Positions 40,001 to 46,865 of a DNA stretch of 64,000 nt are shown in pieces. The position numbers and the translations under genes are program-made. Source of the stretch: CADEDH01 sp039201605 (GTDB lineage Bacteria; Actinomycetota; Acidimicrobiia; Acidimicrobiales; SZUA-35); NCBI GenBank assembly GCA_039201605.1, contig JBCCRO010000001.1:236002-300001 (forward strand), written 5' to 3'. The notes below the pieces were generated by a model. The model was not told the origin of the DNA. It searched no databases and saw only the letters and a program-made list of their open reading frames with translations. How positions within the stretch are numbered: position 1 is the first letter of the stretch; every line of letters starts with the position of its first letter.

Positions 40001-43000
40001 TCTTGCGGGCTTCGACGACGGCGCGATCGATGGCGTCGGGGTCGAAGGTGCCCTCGGTGAACTGCTGGGGGATGAGGCGGGTCTCGAACAGCTGGCCCCG
40101 GGACAGCCCGGTCACGATCATGGGGATGCCGAGCTCGACGGCCCGGTTGGTGGCCAGGGTGTAGATCGTCTTGTAGCAGCCGTGGCAGACGTTGGAGAAG
40201 CGGTCGAGGCTGTCGCGGAAGACGGCGTTCATCGTCTCCGAGGTGGCGAACTCGTGATCGATGCCGAGGTCGGCCACCGAACGGCGCACGTTGTCGAGCG
40301 CCCCTTCGGAGATGAAGCCGTTGTCGAGGGTGAGGGCGTAGGGCTCGAAGCCGGCCTCGACCAACTGATAGAGGGCGTAGGTGGAATCCTTGCCCCCGCT
40401 GAGCAGGTGCAGGCAGTCGTAGCGACCGGTGCGCTTGGCCCGCATCTCGACCTGCTTGGCCCGCAGGTCCTCCGGCGTCTTGAAGTACGACGTGGTCTGG
40501 GGGGCCACCCGGTCGAAGTCGTGGCACACGTTGCACACGTCGTCGAGGTCGAAGGACACGCCGGGCACGTTGGACGGCAGACCGCAGCGGGCGCAGTGCC
40601 GCTCGGGCTCGGTGTTGGTCGGCGACCACAGACGGACGGCGGCCCCGTCGATGGCGGGCAGCGCCGCCAGCGCATCCTCCACCTCGGTGGGCTCCAACCG
40701 GATGCCGCCCACCTTGACCTGCTCGTCGATGCGGCCCAGGTAGACCATCGTGTGGGGGTCGACGAGGCGGACCAGGTCGCCCGACCGATAGAACCGGCGC
40801 TCGGTGCCGTCGGGGTCGGCGAGGGTGACGAAGGGGTCGCGCAGCTCCCCGGCCTCGGGGTCGTTGAGGTACCCCTCGGTGACGCCGACGTGGGAGATCA
40901 GCAGCTCGCCGGCCGAGCCGAGCGGCACCCGTTCCATGCCCGGTCCCACCACCCGCAGGGTGACCCCGGGGGCCGGGATCCCGATCGGGACCTCCTGGTG
41001 GTCGTCGACGCGCTCCGGGTCGACCCGGTGGATCATGCAGCCGACGACCGCCTCGGTCGGGCCGTACTCGTTGTAGATGGCGAAGTCGGGGTTGAAGGCC
41101 AGCATCCGCTTGGCCAGGCCCGAACCGAACGCCTCACCGCCCACCACGGCCGTCCGCAGTCGGTGGCCTTCGGGGAGGAGCCGGAGCAGCACCTCCAGGT
41201 GCGAGGGGGTGGCCTTGCACCACGTGATGCGGGGCTCGTTGGCCACCGCGGCGAGGCCGGCTGCGCCGTCGGGGCGGACGATGATCTGCTCGCCGCCGGT
41301 CAGGAAGGGCAGGAACAGGCTGGTGACGGTCAGGTCGAAGCTCAGGGCGCTGAACAGGGGGACGACCGGTGTCTCGCCCGGCTCGACGTAGCTCTCGACG
41401 GCGAAGCGCAGGTACCGGGCCAGACCGCCGTGGGTGATCGGCACGCCCTTGGGCTGGCCGGTCGAGCCCGAGGTGAAGAGCAGGTAGGCCTCGGCCTCGG
41501 GATCGACCGTCCGCACGGCGGCGGTGGGATCGACGGCGGGGAGCTCGTCGACGCTCGGCAGCGTCGTCAGCACGATGCGGCACGAGGCCCGGCGGGTCAG
41601 GCTCTGCAACCGTCTAGCGGGCTGGGCCACGTCGAGGGGCACGAAGGACCCCTCGGCCGCCATCACCGCCATGATGGCGATCACGGCGTCGGAGCTGCGG
41701 GGGAGCTGGATGCCCACCCGGTCGCCGGGCTCGAGGCCCTGCTGGCGGAGCCAGGCGGCGGTGCCGAGCACCTGGTGCCACAGCCGCTCGCCGGTCCAGG
41801 TCTGGTCGCCGTCGGTGAGGCAGATGGTGTCGCGGCCGGGGAGGGAGGCGGCGAGGCGGGGGAGTAGCCCCTCGGTCTCGCCGACGAAATCGTCGGCCGT
41901 CTCCCAGGCGATGACGGCCGCCAGCTCGTCCTCGGCCAGGAGGGAGGTGGCGACCGGGGCCTCGGGGTCGGCCACCATGGCCGCCATCACCCGCCGGAAG
42001 TGGCCGGGGGTCCGACGGCGATGGTCGAGCCCTGCGCCGCCGTGGTTCACATCGAGGGCCAGGGCCGGCCCGGCCGCTGCGGTGTCGCCTTCGGCGTGGT
42101 CGTCGTAGGCGCTGAGCTGGACGCGCAGCAGGTGGGCGGAGTCGATGGCGCCGGCGTGGATCCAGCGGGTGGAGGTGGCCAGCGGGCCGAAGCCGCCGAC
42201 CGGGGCCCGGGGGATCACGTTGATCACGGCGGCGTAGTCGCCGGCTGGGGCGGTGCCCGGGCGGGCGCTGCCGAGGGTGGTCAGGATGGCGCGCCCCACC
42301 CGTTTGTGGAGGGTGGCGAAGGTGTCGTCGGCCTCGACCGAGATGTCGACGGGGAACACCTCCATCACCGTGCCCACGAGGTCACGGGTGGCGGCGTCAC
42401 TCCGGTTGTGAACCGGGAGGCCGAGCGAGAACGAGGAGGCGCCGGCCACCTGATTGAGGTAGGCGGCGGTGGCCGTCATCAGCAGCGTGGTCCAGCCCAG
42501 GTCCTCGCTGAGCATGCGGTACTCGGCGCCGAGCCGCTCCTCGATCGAGGCGAGCAGCGGGGCGTCGAGCGTGACGGGGACCCGATCGGCCAGAGCGGTC
42601 TGCTGGCGGAGCGGCCGGTAGAGGCGGTCGACGACCGGGGCGGCGGATCGGGCCGCCCAGTGGTCGAGGGCCCGGCGATCCCGGACCAGTGCCGGGCTCG
42701 GTTCGTCGCCGTTGGTCACCGCCGCCGGATCGGCGACGGTGAGCTCACGGCGCCGGGCGTCGGACCACTGGTAGTAGGAGCCGTGGTCGAGGGGCTCGCC
42801 GTGGTAGTTGGCCGCCGTGGCGGCGAACACCAACGCCGAGGAGGTGGCGTCGGTGATGGTGTGATGGAGACACAGGTACCACGACAGCGTCCCGTCCCCG
42901 TGGGGGAGCAGGACGCTGTCGTAGCCCCGGACACTCGTGTCGAGCGGGGTCGCCACCCGAGCTTCGGCCCAGGTCGCCGCCTTGTCGCGGTCGATGGGCT

Positions 43001-43271
43001 GAATCTCGGGCGGCTGGCGCTCGGCGTTGAGGTGGACGACGGGCTTGCCGTCCTCCTCGGCGATGCGGGTGCGCAGGGCGTCGAGCTGGTCGACGGTCGA
43101 CTCGAAGGCGTCGGCCAACCGCTGGGGGTCGACCTCGCCGTCGATATGAGTGAGCAGGGCCATGTTCTGCACCGGCGCCTCCGGATGGAGGCGTTGCGAC
43201 AGCCAGAGCGGCCGTTGGGCCGCCGCCAGCTGTCGTCCGGTGCTGAGCGTGACCGGAGCTGTACTCGTCAT
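34095..43271 (-). CDS. two-module NRPS with PP-loop-interrupted adenylation domain and C-terminal methyltransferase-like domain
   Basis: This 3058-residue enzyme reads C-A(PP-loop)-T-C-A-T-TE-unknown-MT. C1 has HHTITD near 136. A1 has LLFTSGSTGQPKG, EYGPTE and GRIDEQVKVGG near 846. Its core is then broken at about 888-1215 by a Cys motif (HCARCG, CNVCH) and a PP-loop domain (SGGKDS at 958-963, CHGCYK, TGLSRGQ), and resumes to NGKLD near 1267. T1 is GGDSL near 1325, C2 HHVSSD near 1530, A2 FTSGSTGKPRG near 1975, T2 GGHSL near 2400. TE has Ser near 2532 (VSLGS), FDAAG and His (GGEHLS). The last 130 residues show VDLGCGDARV. My reading of A1 specificity residues is DLTKVGEVGK, close to the Asn code; A2 gives DSALIAEVWK, which I cannot assign. 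It lies 29 bases after the HupE-like gene. Confidence 0.9.
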   Translation of the reverse strand: MTSTAPVTLSTGRQLAAAQRPLWLSQRLHPEAPVQNMALLTHIDGEVDPQRLADAFESTVDQLDALRTRIAEEDGKPVVHLNAERQPPEIQPIDRDKAATWAEARVATPLDTSVRGYDSVLLPHGDGTLSWYLCLHHTITDATSSALVFAATAANYHGEPLDHGSYYQWSDARRRELTVADPAAVTNGDEPSPALVRDRRALDHWAARSAAPVVDRLYRPLRQQTALADRVPVTLDAPLLASIEERLGAEYRMLSEDLGWTTLLMTATAAYLNQVAGASSFSLGLPVHNRSDAATRDLVGTVMEVFPVDISVEADDTFATLHKRVGRAILTTLGSARPGTAPAGDYAAVINVIPRAPVGGFGPLATSTRWIHAGAIDSAHLLRVQLSAYDDHAEGDTAAAGPALALDVNHGGAGLDHRRRTPGHFRRVMAAMVADPEAPVATSLLAEDELAAVIAWETADDFVGETEGLLPRLAASLPGRDTICLTDGDQTWTGERLWHQVLGTAAWLRQQGLEPGDRVGIQLPRSSDAVIAIMAVMAAEGSFVPLDVAQPARRLQSLTRRASCRIVLTTLPSVDELPAVDPTAAVRTVDPEAEAYLLFTSGSTGQPKGVPITHGGLARYLRFAVESYVEPGETPVVPLFSALSFDLTVTSLFLPFLTGGEQIIVRPDGAAGLAAVANEPRITWCKATPSHLEVLLRLLPEGHRLRTAVVGGEAFGSGLAKRMLAFNPDFAIYNEYGPTEAVVGCMIHRVDPERVDDHQEVPIGIPAPGVTLRVVGPGMERVPLGSAGELLISHVGVTEGYLNDPEAGELRDPFVTLADPDGTERRFYRSGDLVRLVDPHTMVYLGRIDEQVKVGGIRLEPTEVEDALAALPAIDGAAVRLWSPTNTEPERHCARCGLPSNVPGVSFDLDDVCNVCHDFDRVAPQTTSYFKTPEDLRAKQVEMRAKRTGRYDCLHLLSGGKDSTYALYQLVEAGFEPYALTLDNGFISEGALDNVRRSVADLGIDHEFATSETMNAVFRDSLDRFSNVCHGCYKTIYTLATNRAVELGIPMIVTGLSRGQLFETRLIPQQFTEGTFDPDAIDRAVVEARKTYHRIDDGFNRLLDNDVFADDELFERIEYLDFYRYVDVELAEMLAFLDDKAPWVRPSDTGRSTNCLINAAGISAHLTEQGYHNYAEPYAWDVRLGHKTRDEAIEELDDRLDPVEVRQMLDAVGYVPTPPEILTAWLEPAPGDVSMPSPAELRATLAEVLPAHAIPAAFVTVEGLPLTTNGKLDTAALPAPDRVHRSSTGITVAPETELEATIIGIWERLLRTEPIGADDDFFALGGDSLGALEMVAALENAIERPVGDELAFGHTTPRALAAAIEAADSLRAGADGADATEGAPVAEPSVPVPGEPTAWTTDDPPPLSPGERAILYEQSLRPTEPMYNIGRVYEIDGLIDPPALEAAIRRVAARHVPFSWSYGSPRRPLSTEEAVSAVIGAGTMSAGDFEERSADLHRRPFDLAGDDHLLRVWIQRLDDGSTAVLLVCHHVSSDAESFDRFWAQIDAELSGRPVEPGVDYSTFVAWQQEALSEADADHWRPAAEADRPHLRFDTPAPDSPDGFLARPASVKVADLGRRAGTTIFASAATALAATLRRYSEGDEVALAMVTSTRSDLAADPLVGYFLNALPLEVACSPSASLQTLSEDVTATVAGNLAHRTYPYARIVDDRRRAGIDPADPLVMVVFEELGTTTLAGLPVRQRILSPDSSVADATFWVQTQDDELHLGMEYRGTVLDQAQAERLLADFDAMFAALAADAAASIGAVELPSQSSSRLVGPELDAPETLLDRIEANATERGDQPAVVCGDRTLSWSELHRHSGDLAHRLLDTELGVEPGDRVAIMMPRTAELMVAIVGVLRAGAAYVPVDPSYPADRIAAIIGSAKAAVTITPAGVATPEGGGGRLTLDLDEPVAAPSGPRRSLPTPAGDDVAYVIFTSGSTGKPRGVPVNHRQLAASTVARATVYDRPVERFCLISSLAFDSSVAGLFWALADGGTIVLPTDRQAHDPDALIRLFDDAQVTHTLLVPTLYGALLDRAPNKARWPAQVIVAGEACPPSLVDRHFDERTFSALTNEYGPTECTVWATAHHCRAGDDPVPIGGPIPGTWVAVVDAEDNLRPAGAVGQLIIGGAGVVEGYLDDRRSTAERFGTGAHGRYFRTGDLAQIVDGTVRFLGRTDNQLNVGGMRAEPEDIERALAVEPTVGAVLVTAIDPRPVDELMNDIDPEQLRTFMRRTSASDDPAAELLALMRTAPGTTPSLVAFAEPNGSAPVYTDGMRTAASERLPGALRPSQIVVVDELPRTPNGKLDRAAVASLPVTPPPVVAIETGLTSRGSATDRMANLFAQVLRLGGPARPDQSFFDLGGHSLSAMELLSEVEASFGLDLTVSTLYDHPTPGQLAVLVDRHGDDLVQNTYLVSIQPEGDKPPLFGIHVLGINAEFYRPLAALLGPDQPVWGLGLPTRTPDTSGPTDVREVAGRYVEELERCVPTGPVSLAAVSLGSVVAFELARQLRERGREVALVALFDAAGPDAYRLGLTSAQRLRTHASELARQPSRYLNRVSDNVRDRAQRKLQVQSIKVRERLGLSVSDELKIRQFVEDNWTSQQAYDFAPYDGPMVIYKAGDDPFNLHMVKHGMGWADVATGPFKVTVVGGEHLSMLADPHVPELARELEADLASYATSTAGGSSSARTVPAGPTNLTEVEADIIRSVHRGSLGADIGRLLERRTALDGEAGALVDQVAAVTVDLARLARTTGARALTALGEAGIDTRVDPVSEHVGFAVARAAVTVDESRPHAAVAAELTEALTDAGFLSQPRAHDVSGATGLQSLSFITDDGACRLDVRWNGAAPLAGASAADGPTADGEADDGESDNLGLFLGTPTGMIEPLLRGVEPQPDELVVDLGCGDARVLVEAVQRFGCRGRGVETDPRLVARARERVAEAGLADRIEIVEGDATEVAVDDADIIFLFLPVEAAAGLSTGLIEQLKPGARLLAHEQLDVDWPVAPDRSSLVVADNVTVAHTWRR
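39630..40610 (-). other. PP-loop ATP-pyrophosphatase domain embedded in NRPS A1
   Basis: This segment codes for about 327 residues placed between adenylation motifs A8 and A10. It begins with CxxC pairs (HCARCGLPSN, DVCNVCHDFD) like the N-terminal zinc motif of N-acetyl-sugar amidotransferases (WbpG/PseA type). The PP-loop LLSGGKDSTYALYQLVE, LTLDNGFIS, CHGCYKTIYTLA and IVTGLSRGQLFETRL follow. PP-loop enzymes adenylate a carbonyl oxygen and replace it with nitrogen or sulfur. Confidence 0.85.
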
Positions 43272-43300
43272 TCGTCTGTCCCGCGCCCTGCTGGTTCAGA

Positions 43301-44731
43301 TCAGCCCGCAGGGACCAATTCATCGTCGGCGTCGGTCGAGCCACCCTCGTCACCGCTACCGGCGACGGGGATGAGGCGGCCGGCGGCATCCTCCTGGCGC
43401 ATCAGGATGTAGGACACGGCGGTGAAGATGCCGACCCACACCACGACGACCGGGAAGCCGAAGATCGGATCGATGATGCTCGACACGCCGAGCTCGACCT
43501 CGAGGCTGCGCTCGATGACCCAGCCCAGGGCCATGATGGCGAGGAAGATCGACACCACGATCTGGAAGGGCTGGTAGAAGCGGGTGCGGCGCAGGAAGTA
43601 CAGCGCCGGGAACAGCACGAGGATCACGATGGCCTGGCCGATCTCGATGCCGATGTTGCGGCCGAGCAGCGAGAACAGCTGGGTGGAGCGATCGACGTCG
43701 AGGCCCGACACCAGCGAGGCGAAGCCCATGCCGTGGAAGAGGCCGAAGACGAAGGCGATCAGCCACTCCTTGTTGGCGAACTGAGGCCGGATGTTGTGCA
43801 CCGCGGCCGCCGCGATCGACAGGGCGATGATCGATTCCACGATCCGAGGCGACGGCAGCGGGAGGATCTCCAGGCCGGCCAGGGAGAAGGTGATCGAGTG
43901 GGCGATGGTGAACATCGTGACGATCTTGAGCACCCGCCACAGCGAGGCGCCCCACGTCGGCGCCGGCTCCCACCTGCTGGTGAACACCAGGACCGAGGGG
44001 AGGAGCAGCACGAGCACGAACAGGATGTGGTCCGGGCCGGTGCGGATGTGGTCGACGCCGAGCTTGACGCTGGACCAGAGGTTGTTCAGCTGGCTGGTGT
44101 CGCCCAGGTCGATGGTCTGGGTGCGGCTGCCGGCGTCGTAGGTGGCGATCGAGTCGTCGCCGTTCTCGATGATGCCGTTCTGCCAGTCGTTGCCGATCAG
44201 GGCGAGGTTGATCCGGCCGTCGATCTCGTCGACGAAGGGATCGAAGAGGACCTCGAACTCACGGGGGACGGGGTCGACGGGGACGTCAACGGTGAAGGGG
44301 AAAACGATGTAGTTGTCGTCGATCTCATCCAGGTCGGAGAAGAACAGCTCACCGCTGGAGATGTCGATGTCCCAGTCCTGGCCCGCTGCACCGATGTCGA
44401 AGTGCTCGTCGAGGTAGTCGACGAGGAAGTCCTCGTTGGCGGCCAGGGTGGCCAGCACCTCGTCGTCGGTACCGCCGAGGTCGAGGTCGAAGGCCTCGTT
44501 GAGGTCGGCCAGAGGTACCTCGATACGACCGCCGACCGTGGTGGCGGTGACGTCGAGGTACAGATACGACTGGTCGCCGGTATGGGCCGAGGCCGCACCG
44601 CCGGTGGCGAACACCGTGGTGAGTACGACGGCGGCGGCGATCAGCGAACGGAGCCAGGTGGCTCGTCCGGTGGTCGTCCGCCGCTGTCGATTGGTGCGCC
44701 GAGCCGTCTTGCTTTCCCGAGTTGTGGACAT
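43301..44731 (-). CDS. HupE/UreJ-family membrane protein with secreted N-terminal domain
   Basis: The 476-residue protein has a long basic N-terminus with a signal peptide ending near AHT and an extracytoplasmic beta-rich domain (about 50-225). A HupE/UreJ_2 membrane domain of 6-7 helices follows (about 226-450). The motifs GVDHIRTGPDHILFVLVLLL, IAHSITF and FGLFHGMGFASL place conserved His and Asp residues in the membrane, as in HupE nickel or cobalt permeases. AGGAGGA precedes the ATG. It lies between the carrier protein gene and the NRPS gene and ends 29 bases before the NRPS start, so it is probably part of the pathway. Metal uptake or product export are both possible. Confidence 0.85.
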   Translation of the reverse strand: MSTTRESKTARRTNRQRRTTTGRATWLRSLIAAAVVLTTVFATGGAASAHTGDQSYLYLDVTATTVGGRIEVPLADLNEAFDLDLGGTDDEVLATLAANEDFLVDYLDEHFDIGAAGQDWDIDISSGELFFSDLDEIDDNYIVFPFTVDVPVDPVPREFEVLFDPFVDEIDGRINLALIGNDWQNGIIENGDDSIATYDAGSRTQTIDLGDTSQLNNLWSSVKLGVDHIRTGPDHILFVLVLLLPSVLVFTSRWEPAPTWGASLWRVLKIVTMFTIAHSITFSLAGLEILPLPSPRIVESIIALSIAAAAVHNIRPQFANKEWLIAFVFGLFHGMGFASLVSGLDVDRSTQLFSLLGRNIGIEIGQAIVILVLFPALYFLRRTRFYQPFQIVVSIFLAIMALGWVIERSLEVELGVSSIIDPIFGFPVVVVWVGIFTAVSYILMRQEDAAGRLIPVAGSGDEGGSTDADDELVPAG

Positions 44732-44881
44732 CGGGTTGTCCTCCTGATCTGACTAGCGAAAATGCAGGTGACAGACAGGCCGCCGCATTCCGACGTCCTA
44801 CCCTTCGTTGCCGCCTGTCCAAGTGGTTGCAGAGTTTTCCGATTTCTGGATGAGCGAATTTGCCCAACCGGACGGGACTCC

Positions 44882-45130
44882 TCAGTCGCGTGCGCCCTTG
44901 CCGACGGCATAGGCGATCATGCGATCGACGGTCTGAAAGTTCTCGAGCGTCACCTCTGCCGGGTCGACCTCGATCCCGGCTTCGTCCTCGAGCCACTGGG
45001 TGATGCGGATGACACCCAGAGAATCGACCGCGCCGGTGAGCAACAGGTCGGTATCGCCAACCACGTCGATGCCGCCAACCGCCACGTCCTCTTGGACGAA
45101 TTTCAACAATCTCGAAGAGAATTCAGACAT
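44882..45130 (-). CDS. stand-alone acyl/peptidyl carrier protein
   Basis: ATG at 45130 with GGAGGGATCC before it starts an 82-residue carrier protein. The 4'-phosphopantetheine serine lies in GAVDSLGVIRITQWLED, preceded by TDLLLTG. The ATG overlaps the 3' end of the adenylation enzyme gene by 8 bases, so the two should be made together and the ligase is expected to charge this carrier. The charged carrier would feed the first condensation domain of the NRPS, which has no loading module of its own. Confidence 0.9.
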   Translation of the reverse strand: MSEFSSRLLKFVQEDVAVGGIDVVGDTDLLLTGAVDSLGVIRITQWLEDEAGIEVDPAEVTLENFQTVDRMIAYAVGKGARD

Positions 45131-46730
45131 GGATCCCTCCCTGGGCGTGTCCATCGGCGACGGCCGACCGCAACGCCCTACGATCGAGTTTCCCGCTCCC
45201 GGTCGTTGAGGCCGAGTGTACTGTGACGAATGTCGTCGGAATGGCGTAACTAGGTAGGTATTTGCCCATCTCGGCTCGTAGGCCTTCCGGATCGGGCGGG
45301 GTGCCGTCGGTGGTGCGGACACCGGCGACGATGACGTCGTCACCGCCCTCGTCTCGGGCCACGGTGGCCACGGCGAACTCGACCCCGTCGATGTCCTCCA
45401 TCGTCGCCTCGATCGACTCCAACTCCACGCGGAAGCCGCGCACCTTCACCTGATGGTCGCGACGGCCCGCGAACATCAGCACCCCGTCGGGTCGGTACCA
45501 GCCGAGGTCACCGGTGCGGTACCAGCGCCCCTCGGCGTCGTCGACCATCGTCGGGTCGGTCAGGTCGGGTCGCTGCCAGTAGCCCCGCATCATCGTCGGG
45601 CCGTTGACCCAGATCTCGCCCTGGTCGCCCTCGGCCACCGGGTGGTGCACGCCGTCGTCGTCGGTGTCGACCAGGCGGATGCGGGTGGGAGGCACCGGCC
45701 GTCCCACCGGCACCGGCTCGTCCGGGTTGGGCTGTTCGTCGACGTGATGGACGGTGACCACGTTGACCTCGGCCGGTCCGTAGCAGTTGGCGAAGCGGGC
45801 CCTGGGCAGCTTCTCCATCAGGCGGCCGAGCACGCCCGGGGGGAACACCTCGCCCCCGAACAACACCCAGCGGAGGGCGGACAGGTCGTGGGCGTCGACG
45901 TTGCCCCGGTTGTAGAGCTGCACCAGCAGGTAGGGCACGGAGTACCACACGCTCACCCGCTGCTCGGCCACCAGCTGGGCGGCGGAGGCCGGCAGCATCT
46001 GGTGGGGCTCGGGCACCACGACGACGGTGGCGGCCAGGGTCGAGGCGATCCACAGCGCCGGGGTCGAGATGTCGAAGTGGTTGGGGGCGATGTCGGCGAA
46101 GCGGTCGTCGGGGGAGAAGTCGATCGTGCCTCGCATGAAGTCGACGTGGCCCAGGGCGCTGCCGTGGGTGTGGCACATGCTCTTGGGGGTGCCCGTCGAG
46201 CCCGAGGTGGTGATCAGGTACGACGGGTCGTCGAGGGTGGTGGCGACGGGGCCGACCGGGTCGAGCCCGGCGAAGGCGTCGGCGCCGGTGTAGGCGACGG
46301 CCGGGCCGGCGCCCTCGTCGGGCTTGTCGATCCCGATGATCAGCCGGAGGCCGGCTTCCGGACCGAGGCGGTGGGCCGAGGCGGCGCACCGATCGTGGGT
46401 GAGCACGACCTCGCAACCCGAGAGCGAACACACCTGGGCGAGGTAGGCGGGGGAGGCGGTCGGGTCGAGGGGCACGGCGATGGCCCCGATGCGGACCACG
46501 GCGTGCATGGCCAGGTACGCATCGGTGCTCTTGCGGAAATGGACCCCGACGCGGTCGCCCCGGCCGACGCCCGCGGTCACGAGGGCGGCCGCCATCCGAC
46601 CGGCCCCATCATCGGCCTCGGTCCAGGTCAGCGTGGCCCCGATATCGACCACGGCCTCGTGGTCACCCCGCCGTTCGGCGGCGTTGGGAAGAATCACGGA
46701 CAGGTTGTCGGGCGTTGTCTCCGGCGTCAT
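45123..46730 (-). CDS. stand-alone adenylation enzyme (aminoacyl/acyl-AMP ligase)
   Basis: A 535-residue ANL enzyme with TTSGSTGTPKSM, NCYGPAEVN, RTGDLGWYRPDG, AGRRDHQVKVRGFRVE and GSGKLDRRAL. It lacks condensation and carrier domains, like PltF/RedM, which load L-proline on a free carrier. Specificity residues read by alignment with GrsA are DIPYLGCVVK. Tyr278, Leu299 and Val330 agree with the PltF/RedM prolyl code as I remember it, but the rest differ, so proline is a hypothesis only. ATG at 46730 has an AAAGGA site upstream. It is the first gene of the minus-strand biosynthetic operon. Confidence 0.88.
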   Translation of the reverse strand: MTPETTPDNLSVILPNAAERRGDHEAVVDIGATLTWTEADDGAGRMAAALVTAGVGRGDRVGVHFRKSTDAYLAMHAVVRIGAIAVPLDPTASPAYLAQVCSLSGCEVVLTHDRCAASAHRLGPEAGLRLIIGIDKPDEGAGPAVAYTGADAFAGLDPVGPVATTLDDPSYLITTSGSTGTPKSMCHTHGSALGHVDFMRGTIDFSPDDRFADIAPNHFDISTPALWIASTLAATVVVVPEPHQMLPASAAQLVAEQRVSVWYSVPYLLVQLYNRGNVDAHDLSALRWVLFGGEVFPPGVLGRLMEKLPRARFANCYGPAEVNVVTVHHVDEQPNPDEPVPVGRPVPPTRIRLVDTDDDGVHHPVAEGDQGEIWVNGPTMMRGYWQRPDLTDPTMVDDAEGRWYRTGDLGWYRPDGVLMFAGRRDHQVKVRGFRVELESIEATMEDIDGVEFAVATVARDEGGDDVIVAGVRTTDGTPPDPEGLRAEMGKYLPSYAIPTTFVTVHSASTTGSGKLDRRALRSAVADGHAQGGIHV

Positions 46731-46757
46731 CGGCGCCCATCCTTTCACTAGCGGCTT

Positions 46758-46772
46758 CGGCGCGGAGCGCCG
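46758..46772. promoter_or_regulatory. 15-bp inverted repeat in divergent biosynthetic promoter
   Basis: CGGCGC-GGA-GCGCCG is a perfect 6-bp inverted repeat in the 135-base gap between the adenylation enzyme and dehydrogenase genes. Confidence 0.35.
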
Positions 46773-46779
46773 TGCGCAA

Positions 46780-46800
46780 AGTTCCGCCGACGGCGGAACT
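46780..46800. promoter_or_regulatory. 21-bp palindrome in divergent biosynthetic promoter
   Basis: AGTTCCGCCG (46780-46789) and CGGCGGAACT (46791-46800) are exact complements around a single A. It is a strong candidate operator or RNA hairpin controlling the gene cluster. Confidence 0.5.
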
Positions 46801-46865
46801 CGTGAGGGGTGACACATCGTCCCCGTCCACGCACTGAGAATCTAGCCCTGACGTGGAGGTCGACC

